This document shows positions 39,554-51,130 of a stretch of DNA of 64,000 bases, in pieces. The notes beneath the pieces were generated by a model, which was not told where the DNA came from, ran no database searches, and saw only the letters and a program-made list of their open reading frames with translations. Source of the DNA: Nomia melanderi (taxonomy: Eukaryota; Arthropoda; Insecta; Hymenoptera; Halictidae); NCBI RefSeq assembly GCF_051020985.1, contig NC_135001.1:13943896-14007895 (forward strand), given 5' to 3'. Position numbers and translations under genes: made by a program. The first letter of the stretch is position 1. Each line of letters begins with the position of its first letter.

Positions 39554-39740
39554 TTAACACGTTAAATGCCGTGTCGGTCATCGATGACCGACGCTTCTGA
39601 ATTGTGTGAAAAAAATTACAATATGCAAGATGACTGTTATCGACTAAAAATATTTGGTAACATAAATACGTTAATAATAGTGTAATGTAAGAATTCTGAT
39701 GCCAAATAATTAATAATTGTTCCTATTTATTATAAAATCA
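39554..39740 (+). repeat. TTAA family A copy with 20-base perfect palindrome
   Basis: It begins TTAACACGTTAAATGCC and aligns with 34695-34905. Just inside the left end is the perfect palindrome GTCGGTCATCGATGACCGAC (39573-39592), which is degraded in the 34695 copy. A related left end may lie at 61684-61725. The right border is not defined. Confidence 0.6.
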
Positions 39741-39840
39741 TTTTACCTTAAATTTATACTGTTCGATCTCAATGGAGTTCCTATATAAATATACATACAG
39801 TATTCTCGTGATTACTATCCTAAAATTGGAACTGCAACCA

Positions 39841-39905
39841 GGCACAATCGTGTAGTGGTGTTGATTCCAAGTCAAGATAAGATCCGAACCGAGCACTCTG
39901 TCCTC
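39841..39905 (+). repeat. Weak tRNA-like (pol III promoter-like) segment
   Basis: TCGTGTAGTGGT at 39848-39859 resembles a tRNA A box and GATCCGAACC at 39881-39890 is a poor match to a B box at about tRNA spacing. The sequence does not close a standard acceptor stem and the B box is short, so it is not a functional tRNA; it could be a tRNA-derived SINE fragment or chance. Confidence 0.15.
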
Positions 39906-42289
39906 TGTATGAAACCTCTGAATTTGTTAAACAATGTTAAACTTTTCTATTTTTCACTTTTATTGATTGAAATTTTTATGAATTGAATTGTAACGATTTT
40001 CTGATTAAAACGAGATCAAACACGATATATTTTGGAACATATATAATTGTTTAATAAATTACAATAATTTATTTTCTTGTAATAAATTGTGATTTAAAGT
40101 ATGTCATGTTTGGTCTTGTTTTAATCAGGAGAATTTCACAAATGCGTTAATAAAAGTTTCGATTACAAGAAAACCCTTATAAAAAAGTTTTATCAGTGCA
40201 TTCATATTATCTCATCCTGCAGATCGGGCCGAGTACTAATCGCGAGAATCCACATACCAGACGTTTGTTTTGGAAATGGATTAAGTCCGTTTTTCAAAAC
40301 AATCAAGTTAATTGTATGCTGTGATAGTTATAATAGTACAATGTCTTTCTATTTTTAAATGGTGTTTTTCTTTTTAGATTTAAAACATTTTCAAAATAAA
40401 CGTTTCGCGTATACCTTATGCATCGTGTATATAGAAATTTCAAAATATCCATTATCTATCGTATATCATATTTTAAATACTTGGACTAGTGTATGTCTAC
40501 ATTCTTGTAAAATTCTTGTACAATTTATTTTTGTATTAGGAACAATCAAAGAACATATATTTTCAAAGTTTGACTCAAGAAACAATCGATAATTGATTTT
40601 AAACTGAATACCATGTATCCAGGAATTTTAACGAAAGATAACGAATATGACGGAATAAAAGGAGCATACACATTCCTAAATCATTAAAAACCACAAGAAG
40701 AATAAATTGTGTGTATTAACAGTTATTATAATAAAATACGCAGCAACGAGTGTACCATTTCAATTTCCATGGTTGTCAGTGTGAACGTATATATATGGTC
40801 GTCGTTTAGAGGCAGATATTCGATTCTTCTGGTAACACTGCCTTAATATAAGGGTAAACGTGCTGCATAAATTCAGCTTCCGATAGAATGTTCGCAAGAC
40901 CGATATTTAATTAAAAGGTATTTAGCGAACGTGGCGAGTTGTTGGTTTGCATAACAGTTTATTTGAAATGCAGCCGAGGATTCGCTGTCTGAAATGCAAT
41001 TGAATCGGTTTGGCTCTAAAGCGTAGCTGATTTGATTTGCAATTAAAATATGACTGGGCTAACGAGTCTTTAGAAGGTGGACCTGCAAGAAATTCAAGAT
41101 TCGGTGTCTACAATATTTAAAATCATGAAAACGAGCGTGCAAATTATTCTAATAAATCCTGTATTGAAGCTAGTCATTTTTCATATTTATTTGGATTCTC
41201 GACAATGGATGTATTCGGATTAATATGCAAACGCTTTTGTGAACGGTTACTCCCTTATAGGTACTTACATCGCGTATGCAGTATTGAAATTTTCTCGATA
41301 AATTAAAATTTCAATGCAGCTTTAATCGATATTAAAATATTGAAACATTGTGTCGACGCGTGTAGCATTGAAATCGTTGCCAGAAGAAATGAACTTTTGT
41401 TTAAAACCAGTCTTCGTGAATTATAACAACAACGCTGTTTCCGCGTTTTGCATTCGATTCTCGGGACAATGCGTCTCGAATTTGAATAGCGGCACGTGTC
41501 TGTTGTTTCACGGAAATTTTCAACGATTTTCGGAAACGAGGATCTTTAACGAAGATCACGGAGTTTCGAGAAAATTCCTCTTCGTTTTGGAAGTTCCATA
41601 TATCAACCTAGCGTGGGACAGGTGAAGTTACACCCCCATTTCAAGAATTATGAGCAAGAGATGAGAGGTTCCGTCGCCTTTGGGAATACTTGGAATTTAT
41701 AGGAAAGTTCGACAATCAATTGGCATTCAATCAGAGAACCATAATATACGCGTTCATAAATCGTTGTGTAGTAATCAATATTAGATTCAATAAAATAGGA
41801 CCTTCGTTAAAATAGGCTTCTCGAGCTACGTTCGAGCAAACACGGTATCGTTCAGGGGATTTTATTTAATTTCCGGTGGTCGTGAATCGTGAAAACGAAA
41901 ACTGTAATATTCAATCTTGAAAGATTAATCAAATCCCCGAAAAAATGAAAAATTCTTTAATTGAACATTTCCAAGCGGTACCATTGAAATCCGAAAATAA
42001 AGTGCAACTCCTATGCAATTAACTTTTACCTTCGCTGCCAGATACGCCTCGCACGATCTGTATTCTCCGCAAAATTGAAATGGATTACCGGTACGATATC
42101 CTTTCGCGTTAGACTTTCAGGGAGTTTCGAAATCACGTTCGCTGCTTCCGATCCGGCTAATTCACCTCCAGAAAGGCACGAATCTTTTTCGTGGCCTTAA
42201 GATCGCGAAAGTACCCGACATTCTTTGAAGTAATTTTTGGTTTAGCGACTAAAACATAGCTCGTTTGGACAGTCCATCGTGGATTTTCA
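39906..42289. other. Intergenic or intronic, no gene seen
   Basis: AT-rich sequence with unsupported frames at 40359-40592 and 41350-41625, neither with a recognised domain. Nothing further was identified. Confidence 0.45.
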
Positions 42290-42520
42290 GGAATACACGA
42301 ATAAATTGGTATAATCTCGCGATGAAACGAAATTTATGAATACTAGTACGAATACGATTGAGCTAGTTAAAGTTTATGCTCTTTTGGAACGCTTTCTCGT
42401 TCATTGAATTGGCGAAGAGTGTTTTATAAAGTTCCGCCATTTCAATACGTGGAAATGTTTTTCAACTGGAAAAAAAGGTTTACATAAAGTTACGAATTTC
42501 CATGAAATATTGAATTTATA
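42290..42520 (+). repeat. Dispersed repeat family C, copy 1
   Basis: Aligns in the same orientation with 45338-45572. Shared blocks include GATGAAACGAAATTTATGAA, GAACGCTTTCTCGTTCA, AAGTTCCGCCATTT and GAAATGTTTTT. No terminal repeats or coding frame were seen, so the class of element is unknown. Confidence 0.7.
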
Positions 42521-43250
42521 TATTCCAATAATTAACTTTTAACAGACCAGAAGGAAAAGTAACGCAGAAACAGGTTAAATGTTACATATGAAAAATAGTT
42601 AAAGAGAACACTACTTACATATATTTTCGTTAATATTCCGTTAATATTATTATAATATTGCGTTTTATTATTGTAAAATGCAGAACCGACAAATAACAGT
42701 TATAGAACCAATATTTGAAGAACCGGAACCGGAGCCGATATATCGAATAACAATTATGTCTTTATTTTGGTTTTCCGTCATTGTTTCAGTCGGCACCAAT
42801 ATGTAACAGTTTCAGCCATTTTCGGAACCTCTGCAATCCCTGTTTCGGGGTTACGATCGCGAACGTGTTCTGCCCTCTTTGAAATTTTCGACACGTCGCA
42901 CAGTGCCCAAAAATTCGATTATTCACGTAACGAAAATTGAAAGTTATCAATTTGTTGCCAAGTAGTCTCTGCTATACAAAAAGATTTTTATTTCACAAAT
43001 TAATGAAAAATAACCACAAATTTAGCATGCTCAAATACTGTCCCACAGACATTCTGGGTTTCCGCGTATTTATATTTTTCCCTCGTATTCATTGTTAAAT
43101 ATATTTATAAAGATTTTTAACAATGAAGAATACTCTCCGAAGCATGTAGATCAGATTTCAAATAATTTTGTGTAAATGAATTCTGTTCCTCTATTTGTAT
43201 AACGTTGGAATCGAAGTATGAAATGCTCCTGTATCCTGTAGTTAATATTA
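42521..43250. other. Intergenic or intronic, no gene seen
   Basis: AT-rich spacer without a credible frame. A short stretch at 42720-42740 is rich in CCGGA-type words (GAACCGGAACCGGAGCCG), which is simple sequence. Confidence 0.4.
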
Positions 43251-43670
43251 GCCTACAAAATGGAGAACCTTCGGGGACCTTATGATTTTCGCAGCGTTAG
43301 GGAGAAGGTCTTCCCTCCGCGTTCCATTTTCATTATCTCCCTTTCGTCTCGCATCGTCTACACGGAGAGGCACGACATGTGTCACGAAAGCTTGTTTAAC
43401 CTTACCCCCGAAATGGTGTATGATCTGCAAGGATGTTAGGCGGGTGGGGGCGTAGGGGCAAAAAATACGTGCATCGCTCGCTTGCATCCGGACGACGAAT
43501 GTGACACACGCGACGATAAGGCATGTGACCAGTGACGTCCACGATATTTCCTGTGTTCGGCTGACGCAAAATGGGGCACGAAATGTCGAAGGCCGAAAAC
43601 CACCGAGAAAGGGATGAAAAACGACGATGAACGCGATAGAGCTGGCGACTCTGTGTCGTTTCATTGCTTT
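43251..43670. other. GC-richer block with a 138-codon minus frame
   Basis: A CpG-containing block coincides with an open frame on the minus strand at 43248-43664. The hypothetical product has a modestly hydrophobic segment but no recognisable family, no clear start context and no splice support, so I treat it as a composition effect and not a gene. It could be a regulatory island. Confidence 0.3.
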
Positions 43671-45337
43671 TAATTATTAGAGATTTTCAAGGAAAAAACC
43701 GGTTTCTGAGTGTTTCTTTTATAGACAGATTGATTTATAGAGTGTTCCGTTTAGTCGACAATGGGGGAGTGTCTCGTAAACTGAAAATGTGACGAAATTA
43801 TTAAATACGCTGCACTGAATCATTAGTATTTGTAGAATTTGCATGGAGAAAAATTCAGATGAGATTGAAATTTTAGATAGTATTTTTTATATAAGAGAGG
43901 ATTGTTTTAGTTACATAATATATCTCTACGACTTAAGTAACTATCGTATTATATTTGTATACGTTGTACATTTGTTTTGTTACAATAGAAATATATTTTT
44001 GAGCTTGAATGATGAACCTTGTTATTTGATGACTTATTTTATTTTATGACTGACATGTTAATCAACCTATGAAATCAAAATAATTGTACTTTCCCTTTTC
44101 ATTTTGATGTTATTGTTAATGGTGGCTTCTGTTATTTTTGAAGCATTTTATAGTTGCATTAATAATCGAAAGTAATTGAGACAATCCCATGTTCCGATAG
44201 CGCATCAAAATATTGGTAAAATACCCATTGTTCAAAAGCTTGACGTATTATTCAATAAATATGAAATTTGTATGTGATATTCTTTTTTCTTGTGAAGCAA
44301 AAACTGTGGTTTCTGTAAAATGCGTTTCTCTCCAGAAACCCTGAGGCCAACTTTTCAATCAAATGAATCACCAATACAATCTGCACAAACCTAGCCTTAC
44401 ACTGTAAATTAATCATGGTACCTACACGTTTAACTTACAAATCTGATTTCTACTATTTTAACGAACAATAATAATTGTGTGATGTTATAACTTATTTATA
44501 TGCATCTCCCATTTTATTTCACTCTGATACTGCAAACAGATGGAAATTCAAAATGGAGAGCCTCGAAACTAGTGTTCAACATGTAAATGTGTATTTATAA
44601 TATAATTTGCATACTAATTCACTCTTCATGTTTGCGTTCATAAATAATGCATTTCCAGTTATGCATTCAATTACACTCTCCCAAGTATTCACATTTCTCA
44701 GTTGTACTCGTAAATGCTATTTTTTATTTATTAAATTTTCTACATATTCTGTGTTTCATTTTATAGCAAGATCATGAACTGTCTCTATTTGAAAATGCAA
44801 TGTGGCGACACGAGGCAATAATTGAAAGTATATGGATAATAACAGTAAATACACAAGAAAAAGTAAAGTAAAGAAAATTTAATAAAATTACTTTCTACCA
44901 TGCAAATTTGTGCCTGCGACAGGACAATAAATTAAAGCATTTGCGACGATGTGGCTGTACGATAAATCTTCTACGTTTCTTTCTGTCGACCTTTAATGAT
45001 TTCACCGCCGCAAAAAAAGAAATTCACCATCGAGCACGAATATCCTGCATTAAATTGTGTCGAACGCGAACATGGCATCATGACTCATACAAGCAGCTTT
45101 ATTAGGAATCACTGCTGTTGCCGGGGCTTCGCACAGTTCACAACACTTTCGTCATTCATAATATTAATGGAAAAGCAATTTCGTTAATTCCGTAATAGCT
45201 CGCCGTGCAATCGATATGTTATCAAAACTGATCCCTCACTCTCTTGGCATATTATTCCGTGATTGCGTACTTTTGATAGAGCTTAATAATTAAAATACGG
45301 ATCATTTGGTTCGTCATTCGTATATTTGCAGAAACGC

Positions 45338-45572
45338 GGGGATAAATTCGTATGATCCATCGATGAAACGAAATTTATGAACACCAAGCACCAACCAGTC
45401 CAATCCAGCTAATTGATATTCATGCTACTTTCGAACGCTTTCTCGTTCACCGAGTTGCTGAAGCTGCGAGGGAACGATACTTCGAAAAGTTCCGCCATTT
45501 GAGCACGGAGAAATGTTTTTAAATCGGGGAAAAAACGTTTACACGAAGTTACGAATTTTCATTAAATATTTT
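45338..45572 (+). repeat. Dispersed repeat family C, copy 2
   Basis: Partner of 42290-42520, about 3 kb away and in the same orientation, with many substitutions and small gaps. It could reflect two insertions of one element or an old segmental duplication; flanking sequence does not align clearly. Confidence 0.7.
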
Positions 45573-46081
45573 ATCTACGTGTTTCAATATAGTTATTATA
45601 GTTTGGTATACATTTCCACGAGTTCCGGTGGTAATAATCATCCGAAAAAAATGTCTGAGGTCGTTTTCCATAATATTTGTTAGCAAATTTGATTAAAAAT
45701 ACAAGACTTTATTGAACGATAAGCATTTTAATGAAAGCAATAGGAAACGTTGATTCAAATGAGATTTCATTAAAAGGGTAAAAGTTGATTCTATCAAAGA
45801 AAGAATATGTCAAGAATATATAATCAAATTTTTCATTTGAAATCTTCATTTCGATGAAATGCGGTCTACAAATTTTCCCAGCATTTGATTGATTGTAAAA
45901 TGGACGTATTCGAATTCGATTTTGTGATTTCGATATTTTCAAATGACAATGATTCAGTTTACTTTTTCAATTTATTGTTTTATGCAGATTTGTACTCCTT
46001 TTTGGTTGAAGCATTAAGACACACTGTATATCTCGTTGAATAATACTCTGTTATAAACGTGTATTACTGCACTTTTTCCAG

Positions 46082-46262
46082 AATGTTCGGAACATGACTA
46101 AGCATTAAGGGGAAGGTGTCAGTGACTCTGTTAGTTACTGCCACCGCAGACTTCGCCTGAAGGAATGGAGCTGAATGTGACAGATATTAGCCTGAACGGC
46201 ACCGACACCAATCGAACTTCATCGCCAGTCTACATCATTAGTACGCATTACATGATGCAATG
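46082..46262 (+). CDS. Candidate first coding exon of a membrane receptor (partial gene)
   Basis: The exon is preceded by a pyrimidine-rich acceptor (CACTTTTTCCAG, AG at 46080-46081) and followed by the consensus donor GTGAGT at 46263. The reading frame starts at ATG 46165 with G at -3 and +4, has an in-frame TAG upstream at 46132, and runs 32 full codons plus two bases into the donor (phase 2). The peptide begins MELNVTDISLNG and carries three N-glycosylation sequons (NVT at 4, NGT at 11, NRT at 16) without a signal peptide. That pattern is typical of the short extracellular N terminus of class A GPCRs, whose first helix would be in the next exon; other multi-pass proteins are possible. Two upstream mini-frames (ATG at 46083 and 46093, each four codons plus stop) may limit translation. 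The next exon was not found here. I recognise no specific receptor. Confidence 0.5.
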
Positions 46263-49200
46263 GTGAGTACACGAATCTATAACGTGACAAATAGAATCTT
46301 TAATTTTCAAAATTGCTAATTAACCTTTTCAAACTTTATCATAATCATTCTATTCTCAGCTGTAGAAACGACTGTCTGAACATTCGACAATGAACTGCGA
46401 ATCATAACCACAGAATCGAACATTTTCAGATGTATATCAATTATAAATAACAGTGTACATTTTTATGATATTGTTAACAAATTTCGTCAAGGACTGGAGA
46501 GAATTAAATACTTCCTTTGGGTGTTCCAATTTAAAACTTTTTGCTTTTATTAAAGAAACAAGTACATTTATTGTTATATTAATATTTTCTATAAAAGATG
46601 AACGCTATTAATATTAAATTTACCGTTATCATTATTGAAAGTATTTTCTATATTCGATAAGTGAATAATTAACAACTAATTAATTACTAATAAAATGGTT
46701 ATTTATAAATGAAAGATTAGTAGTTACTTTAGTATTATTACTATGAATCACAATGTATGTGATTCAGTTGTAAAAAAATGGTTTGTTTGAAGGTATCCTT
46801 AGAGAATGATTACCGTACCACGTAATTGTTTACAATTATTCAGTTCAGTTAAAGCAAGGTAACTGCCCGCATGTAATGGGTCACCCGCAGGTACACTGAA
46901 CAACCCTTATTGAAGGGTATGGAAATGCCGCTTGTTGCTCTCAAACGGGCCGACACGTTGCAAAGTACACAAATCTAGAATATATAAAATCAAAGTTAAA
47001 GCTATCTCACTCTGATGCTTCACTTACAGAAAATTCGAATTCAAAAATTGACGATGATATTATATTTTATTATATTCTATCGAATACCATAGTAACAGAT
47101 ATTACAGAAAATATATCTTGAACCAAAGAATTCTATTTGAAATTCTCAGTTTCATGAAACGATCTCGCTTCATATTACCAATAATTGACAATCATGTCTT
47201 TCGACTATAAAATCCAATAATTGTGACAAACTGCAGATAAATTTCACGGTACAATATTTTTCCTTATGAAGTTTACAATTTCTAAGGAACATTATTGATT
47301 TTATGATATTAAAGAAGCGTGATTCCATAAAGAAAAGGCTTTGTTCCTTTGCTTCCCATTTAATTACATCGTGCAGCATCCCCGTATCGACTTCAGTTAC
47401 GCATTGATTAACAAATAATTGAATTTGTTTGTACCGCTTTTTACAAGGAATGAGTTACTTCCATATCGGAAGAATAATTGCGTTTTTTTTCGACGACGGC
47501 CGATGCATAATGGAATCAATCCATTAAGTGGAATACTTTAAAGTACTCAATATCGGTTCAAACCACTTCCCGGTAACATTTATGATTCCATTTAAGTGAT
47601 TTCAATTACATCGACCATCCTGCACTTTCGTTACCATTGTTTCTAAATATTAATTAGCATATTTCTTTGGATTTCTTTGTTTCCATCAGTTTTCCATTTA
47701 TTCGTCTTTCTCATACTGTGTACAGGGTGTGCAATATGAAACAGAACACTAAAATACCTTATTAATACTATTGATAGTACAGAAAAGAGTCTCACATTAT
47801 GATCAGATTGATCTCAAGAGACAAAGATGATGATTTTTTACGTATATTATTTTATTCGGTTCATTTTAAGGTTTCTTTGTGTATTTTTATCGGATCATCA
47901 AATTAATAATGCGATACCCGTACACATTGTTTATTTTTAAACACTGCGATAAACTAAACTTTGTTTGATCTAAAATATATTCTCTTGCATTATCTATGGA
48001 TTGTCTATCTACATATCATAATTAAATTCGAGAAAGTTTTAGTACTCTTAATTTTCAAAAATAAGTAAGAGTTAAAAAAACTACATTATTTATGGGATAA
48101 CCAAATAGACAAAGTTGAATACCTTTTTTAGAAGATGGTATATTATGCATTATTCAAAGCTGGAAGAAATTAAACTGATTTTCATTCGTGATGAATGGCT
48201 ACTGTGTCTCAAAGAAACAGACTGCAGGATCCTACATTGTTACAGCTCATCGCTATTTGATCAAATGTTCAAATATCATTTGTACGGAGAACGACCTACC
48301 ACGACGGAAAGTATAACCGTATAATTAGATTTTATGCTGACATTAAACCCGAAACTATTGAAAGAGCTACATATGTTATCAGCCATTGTTCGTTTTAAGG
48401 TGCAGATATACTACCAAGATATTTGCGACATTTCTTTTTATACCAATTTCCAAAAGTGTTTAGACTTCGATTTTATTTTATTTTATTTTATTATTAATAA
48501 TACAACTGAATTGAATTTGCTAGCTGCAATTAGATAATAATTAGATGCATTTACATACATTATGAAAGTTGGTATCAGAAGAAAAATTTGCAAATTACTT
48601 GTTCTTCTATCTGCATCTTTAAAGCATGAGTGATCGTGTGAAGCATTTGCTGCAATAACAAACATGTTAATTTGCACAATAATGTTAATAATAACGTGAA
48701 ATAGAAAAAGGTTTTAACATATTAAAAGAAAAGCTAAAAAAACAGCATTTATAAAAAACTCTTGTTCTATTTCTGTACACAAAAGACTTTTAGTTTACCG
48801 TTGGATAATTAAGTGATCTATTTTGCGAGGTACCTACACTCTGTACATATATATGATTAATGTCTTCTCGAGGCTATTATGAACAACATTATATTCTGTA
48901 CAGAGATAGAAAGAAATTATTCTTGCTGTTTCTTCGACAGTTTTAAATTACTTTCTCTAACTTATACACCCTGCTCGTACAAACGTATTCCGAGACTTTC
49001 AACATATTTCAAGGATCTCCTATTTGAATTTCAATGAATACCAGTGAACAATTATGCTTATATTTCAGAAGATTTTATTGTCATTGATTGATGCTTTTCA
49101 CGAGAAACATAATTTACGCGTGTATGCTTTTACATAAATATTGTTGTTCCTATTAGAAATAGGACAAAATACTGTTCCTTTACAATTGAATTTTCAAAAA

Positions 49201-51080
49201 TATTATTTTTTAATTATCAAGCATTTCACAGTTTCATTTCCTATTTGATGGAATAAATTTGTATATTTTCATCAATATTTTTCTTTTACCGAATTTACCA
49301 TTTATGTGGAATCTGTAAGTGTAACATTTGGATACATGTAAAACGTAATGTGTGTAAAACTAATATGATTTTATGGGGTGTTCGAACATTCGAGAGCGTG
49401 ACTTATGTCGTACGCTTGTACGATCAACATTCCGTAACGTTAATATTCGTCATCACTATAATCAACTATGGTATAGAACTTCTCACGTCGGGTTGAAGTG
49501 GCATGTATTTATGGAGCAATCAACCTCGGTGAATTACTTGGCTTGCTATATAGCAAATAAGCAGGTACTACACGGAACACGGGAAATTTTCGAACAGTTC
49601 CACGTACGAATACAAACGTTACGAAATAATTCAGCTAATTATGCGAAATAGTCATTGGTTAAAATTATATTACGTAGAACAGGTTTATAATTAACGTAAT
49701 TCTCTTGAAAATAAATGCTCAACATGAACATTCCGCCGAATTGGTGAAATTCAATCGTACTGAATGGAAAAGGAACGGTTTTCCTTTTACGTTAAAATAC
49801 GTGCTTTGTGAATAATTAAGAGTATTCAAAACAATTTCAAATATTTTACTTAATTAACGTTCAAATTATGAGATAGAGTTTTAATCGTAATAATGGCTTT
49901 ATATGCGACCAGTTTTCTTGGAGTCCGTGAAATGATTCTGAAATTATTGAAAAATCATAATATCAGCTGTGTTCCCTCTGGTATTTTGATATTTCCGAGT
50001 CCCTGTTCAAAATACACCAAGGCTGAAGGAAATGAACCTTCAGGAGGACCAAAACTAAGACAAAAATTTCCAGGGTGGCTTGTTCCTCGTCGAGACAGCA
50101 TTGTTCTTCTAGCTGCGCTTAATGAGTACCGCTATACACGCTGTAAATAGATGCTCGTGTGTGTCTCGTAAACTGTTAAAGGAAATAGTGCTAAAATAGT
50201 GCTCTTCTGAAAATAGGCTTATGCATATGGCGCGCGACTCAAAAGGAAAACGGCTATAACTTATTATAACAAGTAATTTACTATTATAAGCAACAAGATT
50301 ATACAAAAAGGTACATTATAAATACTTTTAACAAACATTTGAAATGTGATATAGCATCATTTGCAAAGATCTGTAATCCCCAACTGACTTACCAACTTTG
50401 CCCATAGTTAATTTTATAATCATTATCAGAAGAAAACTGATTAAACTTAGACAATAATTTTAAGTAAAAATTTTAATAGCTGTCTTCTGACACTTTCGTT
50501 AAAAATACCGATGTTCAACAGAAAATCTTCAATGAAATCAATTAAACGAGAGTTGTTCGTTCGGCGGTTATAATCAATTCCATCGTAAGTTTCCTTACGA
50601 ATGTCCTTGCCTTCCGCTGCACATTTGCGTACGCTGGGTCACAATTAAGGAGAAACAAGTATGAGCAACCATGTTCGAGACAGGAAGGTTTTTCAAGAAA
50701 GTACAGTTACGCAGGGAAAAGGCGTACAAGGGAGCGAGCATCCTGCAAAACCAATCTGGGGAAAATTGCACCCTTGACCCAGCCATGTTAATTCCCGTAT
50801 CCCCCGTCTCGGTGAAGTATATAGGTGAGTAGGTGAGTTTCGGTTGATGGGGCTAGTTGTTCGAATACGCGAGTACCTACACGCTCGTGCTGGTTTCATT
50901 ATTTCACAAAAAAGAAAAGCCGATGTCGTGCGGAAGGATTGGAACACGCGAACCGCGTTAGAGTGTTGATCGACTCTTTGGGCACGCGATACCAACGAAA
51001 GGTCTTGAATTTCTTCATCTGTTCGCCGGTAAAATAAACAAACGAATATGCGTGTGTAGTGCGCGAAACGGTTGCTACTA
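46263..51080. other. Presumed intron downstream of the candidate exon
   Basis: If the exon at 46082-46262 is real, this is intron. AT-rich, with no downstream membrane-helix exon recognised. Frames at 47170-47379, 48115-48324, 48334-48537 and 49373-49651 lack domains. CAGGGTGT at 47726-47733 and its inverse ACACCCTG at 48966-48973 are about 1.25 kb apart, a weak hint of a decayed transposon. A GC-richer patch lies at about 50560-51010. Confidence 0.4.
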
Positions 51081-51130
51081 TTAATTCCTTGGCCTATGAT
51101 TTCATCGACAGCTGGACTTGTTGGATCTAG
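51081..51130 (+). mobile_element. Possible TTAA family B left end
   Basis: TTAATTCCTTGGCCTATGAT followed by TTCATCGAC resembles the left ends at 34113 and 31209 (GCCCTATGA-TT). Only about 45 bases align convincingly and no right end was found. Confidence 0.3.

Noticed and set aside
43248..43664. 138-codon minus-strand frame with a hydrophobic stretch
   Set aside because: Coincides with a GC-richer block, where open frames are expected; no family recognised and no neighbouring exons.
47720..48975. CAGGGTGT and inverted ACACCCTG about 1.25 kb apart, a mariner-like size
   Set aside because: Only 8 bases match and no transposase-like frame lies between them; too weak to call an element.
49373..49651. 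92-codon plus-strand frame considered as a transposase or receptor exon
   Set aside because: No catalytic or membrane signature recognised and no inverted repeats or splice sites around it.
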